NCBI RefSeq assembly: GCF_029223885.1 | Contig: NZ_CP119409.1 | Coordinates: 2,320,001 to 2,384,000 of the forward strand | Length of the DNA stretch: 64,000 nucleotides | Direction: 5' to 3' | From: Pararhizobium gei | GTDB lineage: Bacteria > Pseudomonadota > Alphaproteobacteria > Rhizobiales > Rhizobiaceae | Part shown: in pieces, positions 30,172-40,088 of the stretch | Numbering within the stretch: the first letter of the stretch is position 1 | Layout of the letters: each line of letters begins with the position of its first letter | Notes under the pieces: model-generated | What the model was told of the DNA's origin: nothing | Seen by the model: the letters and a program-made list of their open reading frames with translations, nothing else | Database searches by the model: none | Made by a program: the position numbers and the translations under genes

Positions 30172-31986
30172 TTGCGCGCACTGTTCCTGGGTTTGATTTC
30201 GTTGCTCGCAATTCTCGGTTCCCAGGCGCCGGTGATGGCGGACCCTGTCCACGGTATTGCCATGCACGGGCAGCCTGCCCTGCCCGCAGGTTTCAAGAGC
30301 TTTCCCTATGTCAATCCGGAGGTGAAAAAGGGCGGACGCGTCGCCTATGGCGTCGTCGGCACTTTCGACAATCTCAATCCCTTTATTCTCAAAAGCATGC
30401 GGACCACGGCGCGTGGCATGCTTGATCCGGAATACGGCAATCTCGTCTACGATTCGCTGATGCAGCGGTCTCGGGACGAGGCATTTTCGCTCTACGGGCT
30501 TCTTGCCGAAACGGTGGAATGGGACGAGGACCGGACCTTCATCCAGTTCAATCTCAACCCGAAGGCGAAGTGGGCGGACGGCCAGCCCGTGACACCCGAA
30601 GACGTTATCTTCACCTTCGAGATCTTTCGTGACAAGGGGCGCGTACCATTCAGCACGCGCCTTGCGAAAGTCGACAAGATGGAGAAGGTTGGCGAGCGCA
30701 GTGTGCGCTTCACCTTTAACGACAAGGCCGACCGCGAATTCCCCCTGCTGATCGCCATGACGCCGATCCTGCCGAAACATGCCACCGATGTCGCAACCTT
30801 CGACCAGACGACGTTGAAGCTTCCCCTCGGGTCCGGGCCGTACCGGGTCAAGGATGTGAAACCCGGCGAGCGGATCGTTTATCAGCGCAATCCGGATTAC
30901 TGGGCGAAAGACCTTCCCTCGAAGGTGGGTTTCGACAATTACGACGAGATTTCCGTCGAGTATTTCCTTCAGGATAATTCGCTGTTCGAGGCGTTCAAGA
31001 AGGGCGAGGTCGACATCTATCCTGAGGGCAGCCCGACCAAATGGACACGCAGCTACGATTTTCCGGCAGTCCAGTCCGGCAACGTGATCAAGGATACGTT
31101 CGCGCCGAAGCTGCCCTCCGGCATGTTCGGGTTCGTGTTCAACACCCGCCGCCCGATGTTCGAAAACGTCAAGCTGCGTCAAGGGCTCGCCCTGATTTTC
31201 GATTTCGAATGGGTGAACAAGAACCTGTTCGATGGCGCCTATACGCGCACCCAGAGCTTCTGGCAGAACTCCGCCCTCTCCTATCTCGGCGTTGCTGCTG
31301 ATGATCGCGAACTGGGGCTTCTTGGCAATATTCGCAACCGGATCAACCCATCGGTACTTGACGGATCCTACAGGCTCCCGGTGACCGACGCCTCGGGTCG
31401 CGACCGAAACGTGCTGCGCGAAGCTGTCACCCTGTTGCGGGAAGCTGGCTACAGCATCAAGAACGGCAAGATGGTCAATGAGCGCGGCGAGACGCTCGCC
31501 TTCGAAATCATGACGCAGAACGAAGGCCAGGAAAAACTGGCACTCGCCTATCAGCGCTTCCTGGTCGCTCTCGGCATCACCGCCTCGGTCAGAACGGTTG
31601 ACGATTCCCAATATCAACAGCGCAGCCAGACCTTTGACTACGATGTCATTGTCAAATCTTTCCCCTCGTCCCTGTCGCCGGGGATCGAGCAGCTCTCCTA
31701 TTGGAGTGCACAGTCACGCGACCAGCCGGGAAGTTCGAATTTCGCCGGCGTCGCCGATCCGGATGTCGATACGCTGATCGGCAATATCCTGAAAGCCGTC
31801 AATGTCGAGGATTTCACCGCTGCGGTGCGGGCGCATGACCGCCTGCTGGTGTCGAATTTCTATGTCGTTCCGCTCTACCATGTCCCCAACCAGTGGGTGG
31901 CGCGAAAGAAGCATATCGGCCGGCCGCAGGCTGTGGCGCTCTATGGTTACCAGCTCGGCACCTGGTGGGACCAGACAGTCCAGTGA
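30172..31986 (+). CDS. Extracellular solute-binding protein, peptide ABC type (family 5)
   Basis: 604 residues beginning with TTG, preceded by AGGAGG. Signal peptide to about residue 24. It follows the SBP_5 pattern: GGRVAYGVVGTFDNLNPFILKS, DSLMQRSRDEAFSLYGLLAE, WADGQPVTPEDVIFTFE, GSGPYRVKDVKPGERIVYQRNPDYWAKD. The length and the FDGAYTRTQSFWQNSAL segment resemble YejA-like peptide binders. No ABC permease or ATPase is adjacent, so it must work with a system encoded elsewhere or use the genes of another importer. Confidence 0.88.
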   Translation: MRALFLGLISLLAILGSQAPVMADPVHGIAMHGQPALPAGFKSFPYVNPEVKKGGRVAYGVVGTFDNLNPFILKSMRTTARGMLDPEYGNLVYDSLMQRSRDEAFSLYGLLAETVEWDEDRTFIQFNLNPKAKWADGQPVTPEDVIFTFEIFRDKGRVPFSTRLAKVDKMEKVGERSVRFTFNDKADREFPLLIAMTPILPKHATDVATFDQTTLKLPLGSGPYRVKDVKPGERIVYQRNPDYWAKDLPSKVGFDNYDEISVEYFLQDNSLFEAFKKGEVDIYPEGSPTKWTRSYDFPAVQSGNVIKDTFAPKLPSGMFGFVFNTRRPMFENVKLRQGLALIFDFEWVNKNLFDGAYTRTQSFWQNSALSYLGVAADDRELGLLGNIRNRINPSVLDGSYRLPVTDASGRDRNVLREAVTLLREAGYSIKNGKMVNERGETLAFEIMTQNEGQEKLALAYQRFLVALGITASVRTVDDSQYQQRSQTFDYDVIVKSFPSSLSPGIEQLSYWSAQSRDQPGSSNFAGVADPDVDTLIGNILKAVNVEDFTAAVRAHDRLLVSNFYVVPLYHVPNQWVARKKHIGRPQAVALYGYQLGTWWDQTVQ

Positions 31987-32087
31987 CTGTCAGGCCAACC
32001 CACAGCGTTTGTGGTTGGGAAGAGCCCGAGTGCGCCCGGGTGCGCTCGTCAGCATATGATTTTTATTAGAATGCAGGGTCTACAAGC

Positions 32088-32753
32088 ATGGAAACCGTAG
32101 TCGTTGATGTTGTGTCGGATGTCGTTTGCCCCTGGTGCTATCTCGGCAAGGCGCGGCTGGATCAGGCCATCGCGGCTGTGGCCGGCGATGTTGATGTGGT
32201 GGTGACCTGGCGTCCATATCAGCTTAATCCTGATCTTCCCCCCGAAGGCGTCGATCACAAGGCGCATCTGGCCGCCAAGCTCGGCGGGCAAGCCGCTGTT
32301 GAGCGGGCTCATGAGATGTTGACCGGTCTCGGTCGCGAAGCAGGCATCGCATTTGATTTCGATGCCGTGAAGATAAGCCCCAATACTCTGGACGCACACC
32401 GGTTGATCCGCTGGGCGCTGACGGAAGGTGCGGACGCCCAGAACAGTGTTGCCACGCTTTTGTTCAAGGCGAATTTCGAAGAAGGCCGCAATGTCGGCGA
32501 TCCCGAGGTGCTGCTGGATATCGCACAGGCTGCGGGCATGGAGAGACCGGTCATCGCCGCTCTGCTCGCCTCCGACGCGGACAAGGACGATGTCAGTCGA
32601 GAAATCGACATGGCGCGCGGCATGGGCGTGACGGGCGTCCCCTGCTTTATCATGGACGGCAAATACGCCGTCATGGGCGCCCAGTCCGTCGAAGTGCTGA
32701 CGGATGCCCTGCGCGATATCGCCAGCATGAAAGACGCCTCCCAGATCAACTGA
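32088..32753 (+). CDS. DsbA-family oxidoreductase (FrnE-like)
   Basis: 221 residues, no signal peptide, so cytoplasmic. The redox motif CPWC is at residues 14-17 (SDVVCPWCYLGKARL), and the thioredoxin-fold cis-Pro lies in GVTGVPCFIMDGKYAVMGAQS. The family also includes 2-hydroxychromene-2-carboxylate isomerases, but the two-Cys motif points to a thiol oxidoreductase or isomerase such as FrnE. It lies 101 bases downstream of the peptide-binding gene. Confidence 0.88.
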   Translation: METVVVDVVSDVVCPWCYLGKARLDQAIAAVAGDVDVVVTWRPYQLNPDLPPEGVDHKAHLAAKLGGQAAVERAHEMLTGLGREAGIAFDFDAVKISPNTLDAHRLIRWALTEGADAQNSVATLLFKANFEEGRNVGDPEVLLDIAQAAGMERPVIAALLASDADKDDVSREIDMARGMGVTGVPCFIMDGKYAVMGAQSVEVLTDALRDIASMKDASQIN

Positions 32754-32823
32754 GCCAAGGCCGGCCGGCGACAACGGGCATCACCTGCGCCGCCGCTGAA
32801 ACGATACGCAGTTTGCGCGTCTG

Positions 32824-35800
32824 TCAGGTGGCCTTCGCCAGCTCCGCAAGCTGGGTCATCAGGATCGCGGCCCCTGCCAGTCGTTTCTCCGGAACGGGCA
32901 GGTCGCGTTGGAAAAAGATGCTGTGATCGGCGCGGATCTTCGCCATGGTGCCCTGTTTGGCTATATAGCCGACGAGCGCTCCTGGGTTCGGAAATTCACG
33001 GTTGCGGAACTGCACGACGACACCCTTCGGACCGGCGTCGAGCTTCTCTACATTGGCTATCCTGCAGAGCGATTTTATATAGACGATCTTCAGGAGATGC
33101 TGGACCTCCAGCGGCAACGGCCCGAAACGATCAATGAGTTCCGCACCGAACGCATCGATGTCTGGCAGTTCGGTGATTTCGCCAAGGCGGCGATAAAGGC
33201 CAAGGCGCAGATGCAGATCCGGCACATAGTCGTCCGGGATCATCACCGGCGTGCCCACCGAGATCTGCGGCGACCAGCCCGTGTCGATGATTTCTTCCTC
33301 GCCCTTCAGCTCGGCGACGGCCTCTTCCAGCATCTGCTGATACAGTTCGAAGCCCACCTCCTTGATATGGCCGGATTGCTCGTCCCCCAGCAGGTTGCCG
33401 GCGCCGCGGATATCGAGGTCATGGCTTGCCAGCTGGAAGCCCGCGCCGAGCGTGTCGAGGGACTGCAGCACCTTCAGGCGCCGCTCGGCCTGGCCGGTCA
33501 GCTTGCGGTTGACCGGCAGCGTGAACAGCGCGAAAGCGCGAACCTTGGAGCGACCCACGCGCCCTCTCAACTGGTAAAGCTGGGCAAGGCCGAACATGTC
33601 GGCGCGGTGGACAATCAGCGTGTTGGCCGTCGGCACATCCAGCCCGGATTCAACGATGGTCGTCGACAGGAGGACGTCATAGCGGCCCTCATAGAAGGCG
33701 TTCATGATATCTTCCAGCTCGGTCGCTGGCATCTGGCCATGGGCAACGGCGACCTTCAGCTCGGGAACGTCAGATTTCAGGAAGTCATGAATATCCGACA
33801 GATCGCTGAGGCGCGGGCAGACGTAAAAGCTCTGGCCACCGCGATAATGCTCACGCATCAGCGTCTCGCGGATAACCAGAGCGTCGAACGGCGAGATGAA
33901 GGTGCGCACCGCCATGCGATCGACCGGCGGCGTGGTGATCAACGAGAGTTCCCGCACCCCGGTCAGGGCCAGTTGTAATGTTCTGGGGATAGGCGTGGCC
34001 GAGAGCGTCAGGACGTGCACGTCCGATTTAAGCTCCTTCAGCCGTTCCTTGTGCTTGACGCCGAAATGCTGCTCCTCGTCGATGATCAGCAGGCCGAGAT
34101 TGGCGAAGTTGATCGTTGTGCCGAGCAGCGCATGGGTTCCGACGACGATGTCGGTCTTGCCTTCGGCCACTTCCTTCTTCGTCAGCGCCAGTTCCTTCGA
34201 GCCGACCAGACGCGACGCCTGGGCGATCCGGATGGGAAGGCCGCGAAACCGTTCGGAGAAGGATTTGAAATGCTGGCGGGCAAGCAGGGTCGTGGGCACG
34301 ACGACCGCCACCTGCACCCCGTTCATCGCGGCGATGAAGGCCGCGCGCAAGGCAACTTCGGTCTTGCCGAAGCCGACGTCGCCACAGACCAGCCGATCCA
34401 TCGGACGACCGGCGCCAAGATCGTCGCGGACGGCCTCGATCGAGGTCATCTGGTCTTCGGTTTCATCGTAGGGGAAACGCGCCGCAAACTCGTCGTAAAG
34501 CCCGTCCGGCGTCGATAGCACCGGCGCATGGCGCGTCAGCCGTTCGGCGGCGATGCGGATCAGCCCTCCGGCCATGTCGAGAAGGCGCTTCTTCAGCTTC
34601 GCCTTGCGCGCCTGCCAGGCAACGCCGCCCAGCTTGTCGAGAACGGCATCGCTGCCCTCCGCGCCGTAGCGCGACAGAAGATCGATGTTTTCCACCGGCA
34701 GGAAAAGCTTGGCATCGCCGGCATAGACGAGTTCGAGGCAGGCATGCGGCGCACCCGCCGCCTCGATCGTGCGCAGGCCGACGAAGCGGCCGATGCCGTG
34801 CTCGGCATGGACGACGATACTGCCTTCGTCGAGACCCGCGACCTCGGCGATGAAATCCGCCCCGCGCTTCCGGCGCTTGGATCGGCGCACCATGCGGTCG
34901 CCGAGAATGTCCTGCTCGCCGATGACGACGAGATTGCCCGTCTCGAAGCCGCTCTCGAGGCTGAGTACGGCCGATGCCGCCTCACCGGGCTTTAACCCGG
35001 CGACCTCGGACAGCCTGTCGACCGGCTTGATGTTGCCCAGTCCATGTTCGGCCATCACCTGCAGGAGGCGATCGAGCGATCCTTCCGACCAGGCGGAGAT
35101 CAAAACCTTGGCGCCCTTTGAGCGCCGGTCTGCAATATATTTCACGGCCTGGTCGAAGACGTTGACACGTTCGGCGTTACTGGTGCTTTCGGTCGCGTTT
35201 TTCGCCCACCGAACCCCCAGCCGCGCGTCGATCGTGACTACCTGCCGCGCTTCGCCCTCATGCTCGCTGAAGGGCGAGAGCCGGACAGCGTTGCGCGATG
35301 CAAGGACCGCATTGAAGGCATCCGTATCGAGGTAGAGCTGGTTCGGGGGAACGGGCTTGTAAGGCGTCCCTTGCGACAACTGCGCCTTTGCCGGCATCGC
35401 GGAGGACTGGCGGGCCTCGTAGTAATCCTGGATAAGCTTGGCCCGCTCCGCGGCCGCCTCTCGAACGACGTGATCGGTGACAATCCTGAAGCCGGAGAGA
35501 TAGTCGAACACCGTGTCGAGCCGGTCGTAGAACAGCGGCAGCCAATGTTCCATGCCGGCGTAGCGCCGTCCCTCGGATACCGCCTGATAGAGCGCGTCGT
35601 CGCGTGTCGCTGCTCCGAACATCGACAGATATTGCGTGCGGAAATGGCTGATCGTTTCCGGTGTCAGCGACACCTCGCTCATCGGGCTGAGATCGAGCGA
35701 GCGCGCCTGCCCGGTCGTGCGCTGACTTGCCGGATCGAAGTTGCGGATCGATTCCAGCGTATCCCCGAAGAAATCGAGCCTGACCGGCTCGCCGCTGCCG

Positions 35801-36333
35801 GGAACGAAGACATCGAGAATGCCGCCACGCACCGCAAATTCACCGACCTCGCGGACGGTCGCAACACGCTCGAACCCGTTGAGAGCCAGCCGCGATGCGA
35901 TATCGTCCATGCGGATCGTGCTGCCGGGCCTCGCCGAGAAGGCAAGGCTTTCGATGATCTCCCGCGGAGCGCTTCTCTGCAGGGCCGCATTGACGGTGAC
36001 CAGCACAATCGCGGGGTGCGGTTTCTTGGCATGGGCGATCAACCCGCCCAGCGTCGCAAGCCGGCGTGCCGAGGTATCGGCGCTCGGCGAGACCCGGTCA
36101 TAGGGCAGGCAGTCCCAGCCGGGCAAAGTCAGGACGGGAATGTCGGGAGCCGCGAAACCGAGCATCTGCTCGATATCGGCGATGCGCTGACCATCGGACA
36201 GGATATAGGCGACGGGTCCGGTGGACCGCGCAAGCTCCGCGAGAATCAGTGGCTCGACGCCGGCAGGCACCGGCCCGATGGTGAGTTCGCGCGTCGCCCG
36301 CGACACCTTGTTGACGTCAAATCCGGAAATCAT
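32824..36333 (-). CDS. mfd: Transcription-repair coupling factor
   Basis: 1169 residues from the ATG at 36333, which overlaps the sdhE stop by four bases. Mfd removes stalled RNA polymerase and recruits UvrA. The N-terminal UvrB-like part is followed by the RNA-polymerase-interacting domain (FVGLRTIEAAGAPHACLELVYAGDAKLFLPVENIDLL), helicase Walker A GDVGFGKTEV (about residue 650) and DEEQ box (about 750), the SATPIPRTLQLAL motif and the C-terminal TRCF domain (GWSPQISVGTPVMIPDDYVPDLHLRLGLYRRL). Confidence 0.98.
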   Translation of the reverse strand: MISGFDVNKVSRATRELTIGPVPAGVEPLILAELARSTGPVAYILSDGQRIADIEQMLGFAAPDIPVLTLPGWDCLPYDRVSPSADTSARRLATLGGLIAHAKKPHPAIVLVTVNAALQRSAPREIIESLAFSARPGSTIRMDDIASRLALNGFERVATVREVGEFAVRGGILDVFVPGSGEPVRLDFFGDTLESIRNFDPASQRTTGQARSLDLSPMSEVSLTPETISHFRTQYLSMFGAATRDDALYQAVSEGRRYAGMEHWLPLFYDRLDTVFDYLSGFRIVTDHVVREAAAERAKLIQDYYEARQSSAMPAKAQLSQGTPYKPVPPNQLYLDTDAFNAVLASRNAVRLSPFSEHEGEARQVVTIDARLGVRWAKNATESTSNAERVNVFDQAVKYIADRRSKGAKVLISAWSEGSLDRLLQVMAEHGLGNIKPVDRLSEVAGLKPGEAASAVLSLESGFETGNLVVIGEQDILGDRMVRRSKRRKRGADFIAEVAGLDEGSIVVHAEHGIGRFVGLRTIEAAGAPHACLELVYAGDAKLFLPVENIDLLSRYGAEGSDAVLDKLGGVAWQARKAKLKKRLLDMAGGLIRIAAERLTRHAPVLSTPDGLYDEFAARFPYDETEDQMTSIEAVRDDLGAGRPMDRLVCGDVGFGKTEVALRAAFIAAMNGVQVAVVVPTTLLARQHFKSFSERFRGLPIRIAQASRLVGSKELALTKKEVAEGKTDIVVGTHALLGTTINFANLGLLIIDEEQHFGVKHKERLKELKSDVHVLTLSATPIPRTLQLALTGVRELSLITTPPVDRMAVRTFISPFDALVIRETLMREHYRGGQSFYVCPRLSDLSDIHDFLKSDVPELKVAVAHGQMPATELEDIMNAFYEGRYDVLLSTTIVESGLDVPTANTLIVHRADMFGLAQLYQLRGRVGRSKVRAFALFTLPVNRKLTGQAERRLKVLQSLDTLGAGFQLASHDLDIRGAGNLLGDEQSGHIKEVGFELYQQMLEEAVAELKGEEEIIDTGWSPQISVGTPVMIPDDYVPDLHLRLGLYRRLGEITELPDIDAFGAELIDRFGPLPLEVQHLLKIVYIKSLCRIANVEKLDAGPKGVVVQFRNREFPNPGALVGYIAKQGTMAKIRADHSIFFQRDLPVPEKRLAGAAILMTQLAELAKAT

Positions 36334-36647
36334 GACTGTACTTCTGTCCCGACGGCTGAAGCCGGATCGAAGTCCGGGCGATAGGAGGCAATCCGCGCAA
36401 AGAGATCTGTCTGATATCGGTCCGGCACGGGCCGCGAGCCGAGAATCCATTGCACCAGATCATTGTCCTCCTCGGCCATGATCGTCTCGAGCTCATCGAG
36501 ATCCCCATCGTCGAGACCGGCGAGTTCGTGATCGGCGAACTGGCCGAAAACCAGGTCCATCTCCCGAATGCCGCGATGCCAGGCGCGAAAAAGAATGCGC
36601 CGGCGGCGCGGATCGAGATCGGCGCTGGTGCGGGTGATGCCTGTCAT
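36330..36647 (-). CDS. sdhE: Succinate dehydrogenase assembly factor 2
   Basis: 105 residues. The family motif RGxxEMD is present (WHRGIREMDLVFGQFAD), with the later EEDNDLVQWILG block. SdhE promotes covalent FAD attachment to SdhA. It overlaps mfd by ATGA, an arrangement I recall from other Rhizobiales. It is divergent from recG. Confidence 0.93.
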   Translation of the reverse strand: MTGITRTSADLDPRRRRILFRAWHRGIREMDLVFGQFADHELAGLDDGDLDELETIMAEEDNDLVQWILGSRPVPDRYQTDLFARIASYRPDFDPASAVGTEVQS

Positions 36648-36765
36648 CGAAACGTCCTTCCTGGCACCGCCTTGTTGCAGGCGGCGCGGTATCGTCGCTC
36701 TATAAACACTGAAAAGAGGATTGTCAGCCTTGCCAAAGGGCTAATCCTTGTTTCAGTCTCTCTCC

Positions 36766-38868
36766 ATGCGCCCAGCCATACTCGATCCCCTTTTCGCTCC
36801 CCTGAACACGCTCAGCGGCATCGGCCCGAAGGCGGGCGATCTGTATGCTCGCCTGTTCGGGCGCGAAAGCATCGACGATTGCCGGGTGATCGACCTTGTC
36901 TTCCATGCGCCGCACTCGCTGATCGACCGGCGCCACCAGCCGGGCATCGCACGGGCGCCGCAGGGTTCCATCGTGACGATCACCGGCCGGGTGGACCGGC
37001 ACCAGCCGGCACCGCCGCGAACCAGCCAGCCCTACCGGGTGTTTCTGCATGACGATACCGGAGAACTGGCGCTGACTTTCTTTCGCGTCAAGGGAAACTG
37101 GCTGGAAAAAGCTCTGCCGGTGAACGACACCGTAACGGTAAGCGGCAAGGTCGATTGGTTCAACGGCCGGCCCTCCATGGTGCATCCCGACTATATGGTG
37201 CGTGCGGCGGAGGCGGAAAACCTGCCGCTGGTCGAGCCCGTGTATCCCCTGACTGCCGGACTTTCGGCACGCATCCTCAGAAAATCGATCGAGGCGGCCC
37301 TGCCGCGCCTGCCGGATTTCCCGGAATGGATCGATGAAGCTCTGATGCTGAAGCAGGGTTTCGCAAGTGCCCGCGACTGTTTCCTGGCGCTTCACGAGCC
37401 CCGCGACGAGATGGACATCGATTCCCAGGCCCCCTCCCGCCGGCGGCTCGCCTATGACGAATTCCTGGCCGGCCAGCTTTCGCTGTCGCTTGTGCGGCAG
37501 CGGTTGCGGAAAGTGGCAGGTATCCCCGTCCATGCGACGGGCAGGTTAAGCGGACCTGTACTCGACGGTTTGCCCTTCTCCCTGACGCAGAGCCAGACGA
37601 CAGCCATTGCAGATGTCCTCAAGGACATGGCCGGAGAGGAGCGCATGCTCCGCCTGCTGCAGGGTGACGTCGGCTCCGGCAAGACAGCCGTGGCCCTGAT
37701 GACGATGCTGGCAGCCGTCGAGGCGGGCGGTCAGGCGGTCTTGATGGCGCCCACCGAAATCCTAGCGCGCCAGCACTTCGCGACGCTGTCCAGGATGGCG
37801 GCTCCCGCCGGCGTGACCATCGACGTCCTGACCGGGCGCACCAAGGGGCGTGAGCGGGAAGCCATTCTGGAGCGCATCGCCTCGGGCGAGACGCGGATCG
37901 TCATCGGCACCCATGCCTTGTTCCAGGACACGGTGATGTACAGCAACCTGCTTCTGGCCGTGGTTGACGAGCAGCATCGCTTCGGCGTCCATCAACGCCT
38001 GCGGCTGACCGCGAAGGGGATCTCGCCGCACATGCTCGTCATGACGGCGACGCCGATCCCGCGAACGCTGGTTCTGGCAGCCTTCGGCGACATGGATGTG
38101 TCCAAACTCACTGAAAAGCCGGCGGGCCGCAAGCCGATCCAGACGGTGACCGTCCCCACGGAACGAACCGGTGACATTGTCGAGCGACTGCACGGAGCGC
38201 TTGCCGAGGGCAAGAAGGCCTACTGGATCTGTCCGCTGGTCGAGGAATCCGAATCCTCCGATCTGATGTCCGCCGACGAACGGTACCAGACGCTGAAGAG
38301 CAGGCTCGGCGACCGGGTTGGACTGGTGCACGGACGGATGAACGGCGCGGAAAAAGATGCCGTGATGCTGGCCTTCAAGGCCGGCGACATCCGCCTTCTC
38401 GTGGCGACAACCGTCGTCGAGGTCGGCGTTGACGTGCCCGACGCGACGATCATGGTGATTGAGCATGCCGAGCGCTTCGGCCTTGCCCAGCTTCACCAGT
38501 TGAGAGGACGTGTCGGGCGCGGCGAGGAAGCCTCTACCTGCATCCTGCTCTACAAGGGGCCGCTCAGCGAAAACGGCCGGGCCCGGCTGTCGATCCTGCG
38601 GGAAACCGAGGACGGCTTTCTGATCGCCGAGGAGGATCTGAAACTGCGCGGCGAAGGCGAACTTCTCGGCACGCGCCAGTCCGGCACTCCCGGTTTCCGG
38701 ATTGCCAGCCTGGAGGCTCATGCGGACCTTTTGGAAATTGCCCGCAAGGATGCGGCCTATATCATCGAACGGGATCCGGAGCTGACATCGGAACGGGGCA
38801 CTGCACTGCGCACCTTGCTCTATCTTTACCGCCGGGACGAAGCGATCCGCTTTCTCAGGGCCGGCTGA
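36766..38868 (+). CDS. recG: ATP-dependent DNA helicase RecG
   Basis: 700 residues if it starts at the ATG at 36766 (MRPAILDPLFAPLNTLSGIG); a TTG six codons earlier has a slightly better AAAGGG site and cannot be excluded. RecG remodels stalled forks and Holliday junctions. The wedge OB domain (FLHDDTGELALTFFRVKGNWL) is followed by Walker A GDVGSGKTAV, the DEQH box (VVDEQHRFGVHQR), TATPIPRTLVLAAFGDMD and the C-terminal helicase motif QLRGRVGRG. The end overlaps the convergent DUF502 gene by 14 bases. Confidence 0.97.
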   Translation: MRPAILDPLFAPLNTLSGIGPKAGDLYARLFGRESIDDCRVIDLVFHAPHSLIDRRHQPGIARAPQGSIVTITGRVDRHQPAPPRTSQPYRVFLHDDTGELALTFFRVKGNWLEKALPVNDTVTVSGKVDWFNGRPSMVHPDYMVRAAEAENLPLVEPVYPLTAGLSARILRKSIEAALPRLPDFPEWIDEALMLKQGFASARDCFLALHEPRDEMDIDSQAPSRRRLAYDEFLAGQLSLSLVRQRLRKVAGIPVHATGRLSGPVLDGLPFSLTQSQTTAIADVLKDMAGEERMLRLLQGDVGSGKTAVALMTMLAAVEAGGQAVLMAPTEILARQHFATLSRMAAPAGVTIDVLTGRTKGREREAILERIASGETRIVIGTHALFQDTVMYSNLLLAVVDEQHRFGVHQRLRLTAKGISPHMLVMTATPIPRTLVLAAFGDMDVSKLTEKPAGRKPIQTVTVPTERTGDIVERLHGALAEGKKAYWICPLVEESESSDLMSADERYQTLKSRLGDRVGLVHGRMNGAEKDAVMLAFKAGDIRLLVATTVVEVGVDVPDATIMVIEHAERFGLAQLHQLRGRVGRGEEASTCILLYKGPLSENGRARLSILRETEDGFLIAEEDLKLRGEGELLGTRQSGTPGFRIASLEAHADLLEIARKDAAYIIERDPELTSERGTALRTLLYLYRRDEAIRFLRAG

Positions 38869-39571
38869 ACATTTTTCCACGCTTTGCAGTGGTCGTGATG
38901 GTGTCTGTCGGTACAGGCAGCGCGCCGGAAAAATAGTCGGGTGCGACGAGGCCGCCGGAGAGGAGCAGTTTGGCGGCGTCCTCGGAACTCATATCCAGCG
39001 GAACGATTTTTTCCCGCGGTACGAAGATGAGAAACCCTGCTGTCGGCACCGGCGTGGGCGGCAGGAAAACCGCCACCATATCCAGCCCCCGGTCCTGAAA
39101 TTTGACAGCAATTTCGCCCTTGGCATCTGTCGCGATGAAGACCAGAGCCCAAAGGCCGGCGCTGGGATATTCAATCAGCCCGGCTTTCTTGAAGGAGTTG
39201 GACTGATCCTGAAGCACGGTTTGAAAAATCTGCTTCAAGCCCTTGTAAATAGGACGAACAAGGGGCGTACGGACCAACAGCGATTCGCCGAAGCCGACAA
39301 TGCTCCGGCCGATAAGGTTGGCGGCGAAAAAGCCGACAAGCGTGATCAACAGCAGAGCGGTGAGCAGGCCGAAGCCGGGCACGGGATAGGGAAGGAAATT
39401 ATCGGGATTGTAGCGAAAGGGCAGATAGGGTTTCACCCAGCTATCGGCCCAGAGAATGAAAGACCATGTGATCCATGCGGTGATCGCCAGCGGTGCGCAG
39501 ATAATCAGGCCGGTGAGGAAGTAGTTCCGCAACCGCGTCGCCAGAAATCCCCGTGCAGGCTTGTCCGTCAT
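38855..39571 (-). CDS. DUF502 membrane protein
   Basis: 238 residues. Two membrane helices (about 16-38 and 68-90) precede a soluble domain with the family segments LVRTPLVRPIYKGLKQIFQTV and MVAVFLPPTPVPTAGFLIFVPREKI. No function is established. It is the last gene after glmU-glmS-GNAT on this strand, 10 bases after the GNAT stop. Confidence 0.88.
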   Translation of the reverse strand: MTDKPARGFLATRLRNYFLTGLIICAPLAITAWITWSFILWADSWVKPYLPFRYNPDNFLPYPVPGFGLLTALLLITLVGFFAANLIGRSIVGFGESLLVRTPLVRPIYKGLKQIFQTVLQDQSNSFKKAGLIEYPSAGLWALVFIATDAKGEIAVKFQDRGLDMVAVFLPPTPVPTAGFLIFVPREKIVPLDMSSEDAAKLLLSGGLVAPDYFSGALPVPTDTITTTAKRGKMFSRP

Positions 39572-39581
39572 GCCGATCCAT

Positions 39582-40088
39582 TCACCCGTCTGCGCCGCCG
39601 TAGAAAGCCGCGTGATACGTCACCATGCCGGAGGCATGATTGAAGGACAAGGGCTGCGCCAGAAAATATTGCGGCGCACAATCGGCAAGCACCAGCCGTG
39701 GGTCGCTTTTGAAACCGAACTTTCCGTAATAATTGGGATCACCCATCACGACGCACCCTGCCGCGCCCTGCCTGCTTAAGTCCCGCAATCCGGCCTCGAC
39801 CAGCATCCGGCCAAAACCTTGGCGCTGATGTGAGGGCAGGACGGACAAAGGTCCGAGCCCGAACCAATCTTTTGTCCCGTCCGATATCAGCACAGGCGAA
39901 AACGCCACATGGCCAACCACGGCCCCAGCGGCCTCCGCGATAAGCGAGAGGCTGAGTCCGCCGCTGTCGCGCAGCCGGTCCATGATCAGGTGTTCGGTCT
40001 GGTCGCTATGCGGATGATCCCGGAACGCCTCCATCGTGACCCGGCGAATGGCGTCGGCATCCGCCGGCGTCTCCGGCCGGACGTTCAC
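39582..40088 (-). CDS. GNAT-family N-acetyltransferase
   Basis: 168 residues, beginning with a GTG at 40088 that overlaps the glmS stop as GTGA. The acetyl-CoA-binding motif A is LSVLPSHQRQGFGRMLVEAGL (Q/R-x2-G-x-G/A), preceded by GHVAFSPVLI. The C-terminal GDPNYYGKFGF block is typical of YhbS-like members. Substrate unknown. Coupling to glmS is positional only. Confidence 0.88.
   Translation of the reverse strand: MNVRPETPADADAIRRVTMEAFRDHPHSDQTEHLIMDRLRDSGGLSLSLIAEAAGAVVGHVAFSPVLISDGTKDWFGLGPLSVLPSHQRQGFGRMLVEAGLRDLSRQGAAGCVVMGDPNYYGKFGFKSDPRLVLADCAPQYFLAQPLSFNHASGMVTYHAAFYGGADG

Noticed and set aside
30088..31617. 509-codon minus-strand open frame
   Set aside because: Antisense of the peptide-binding protein gene, which has signal peptide and family motifs.
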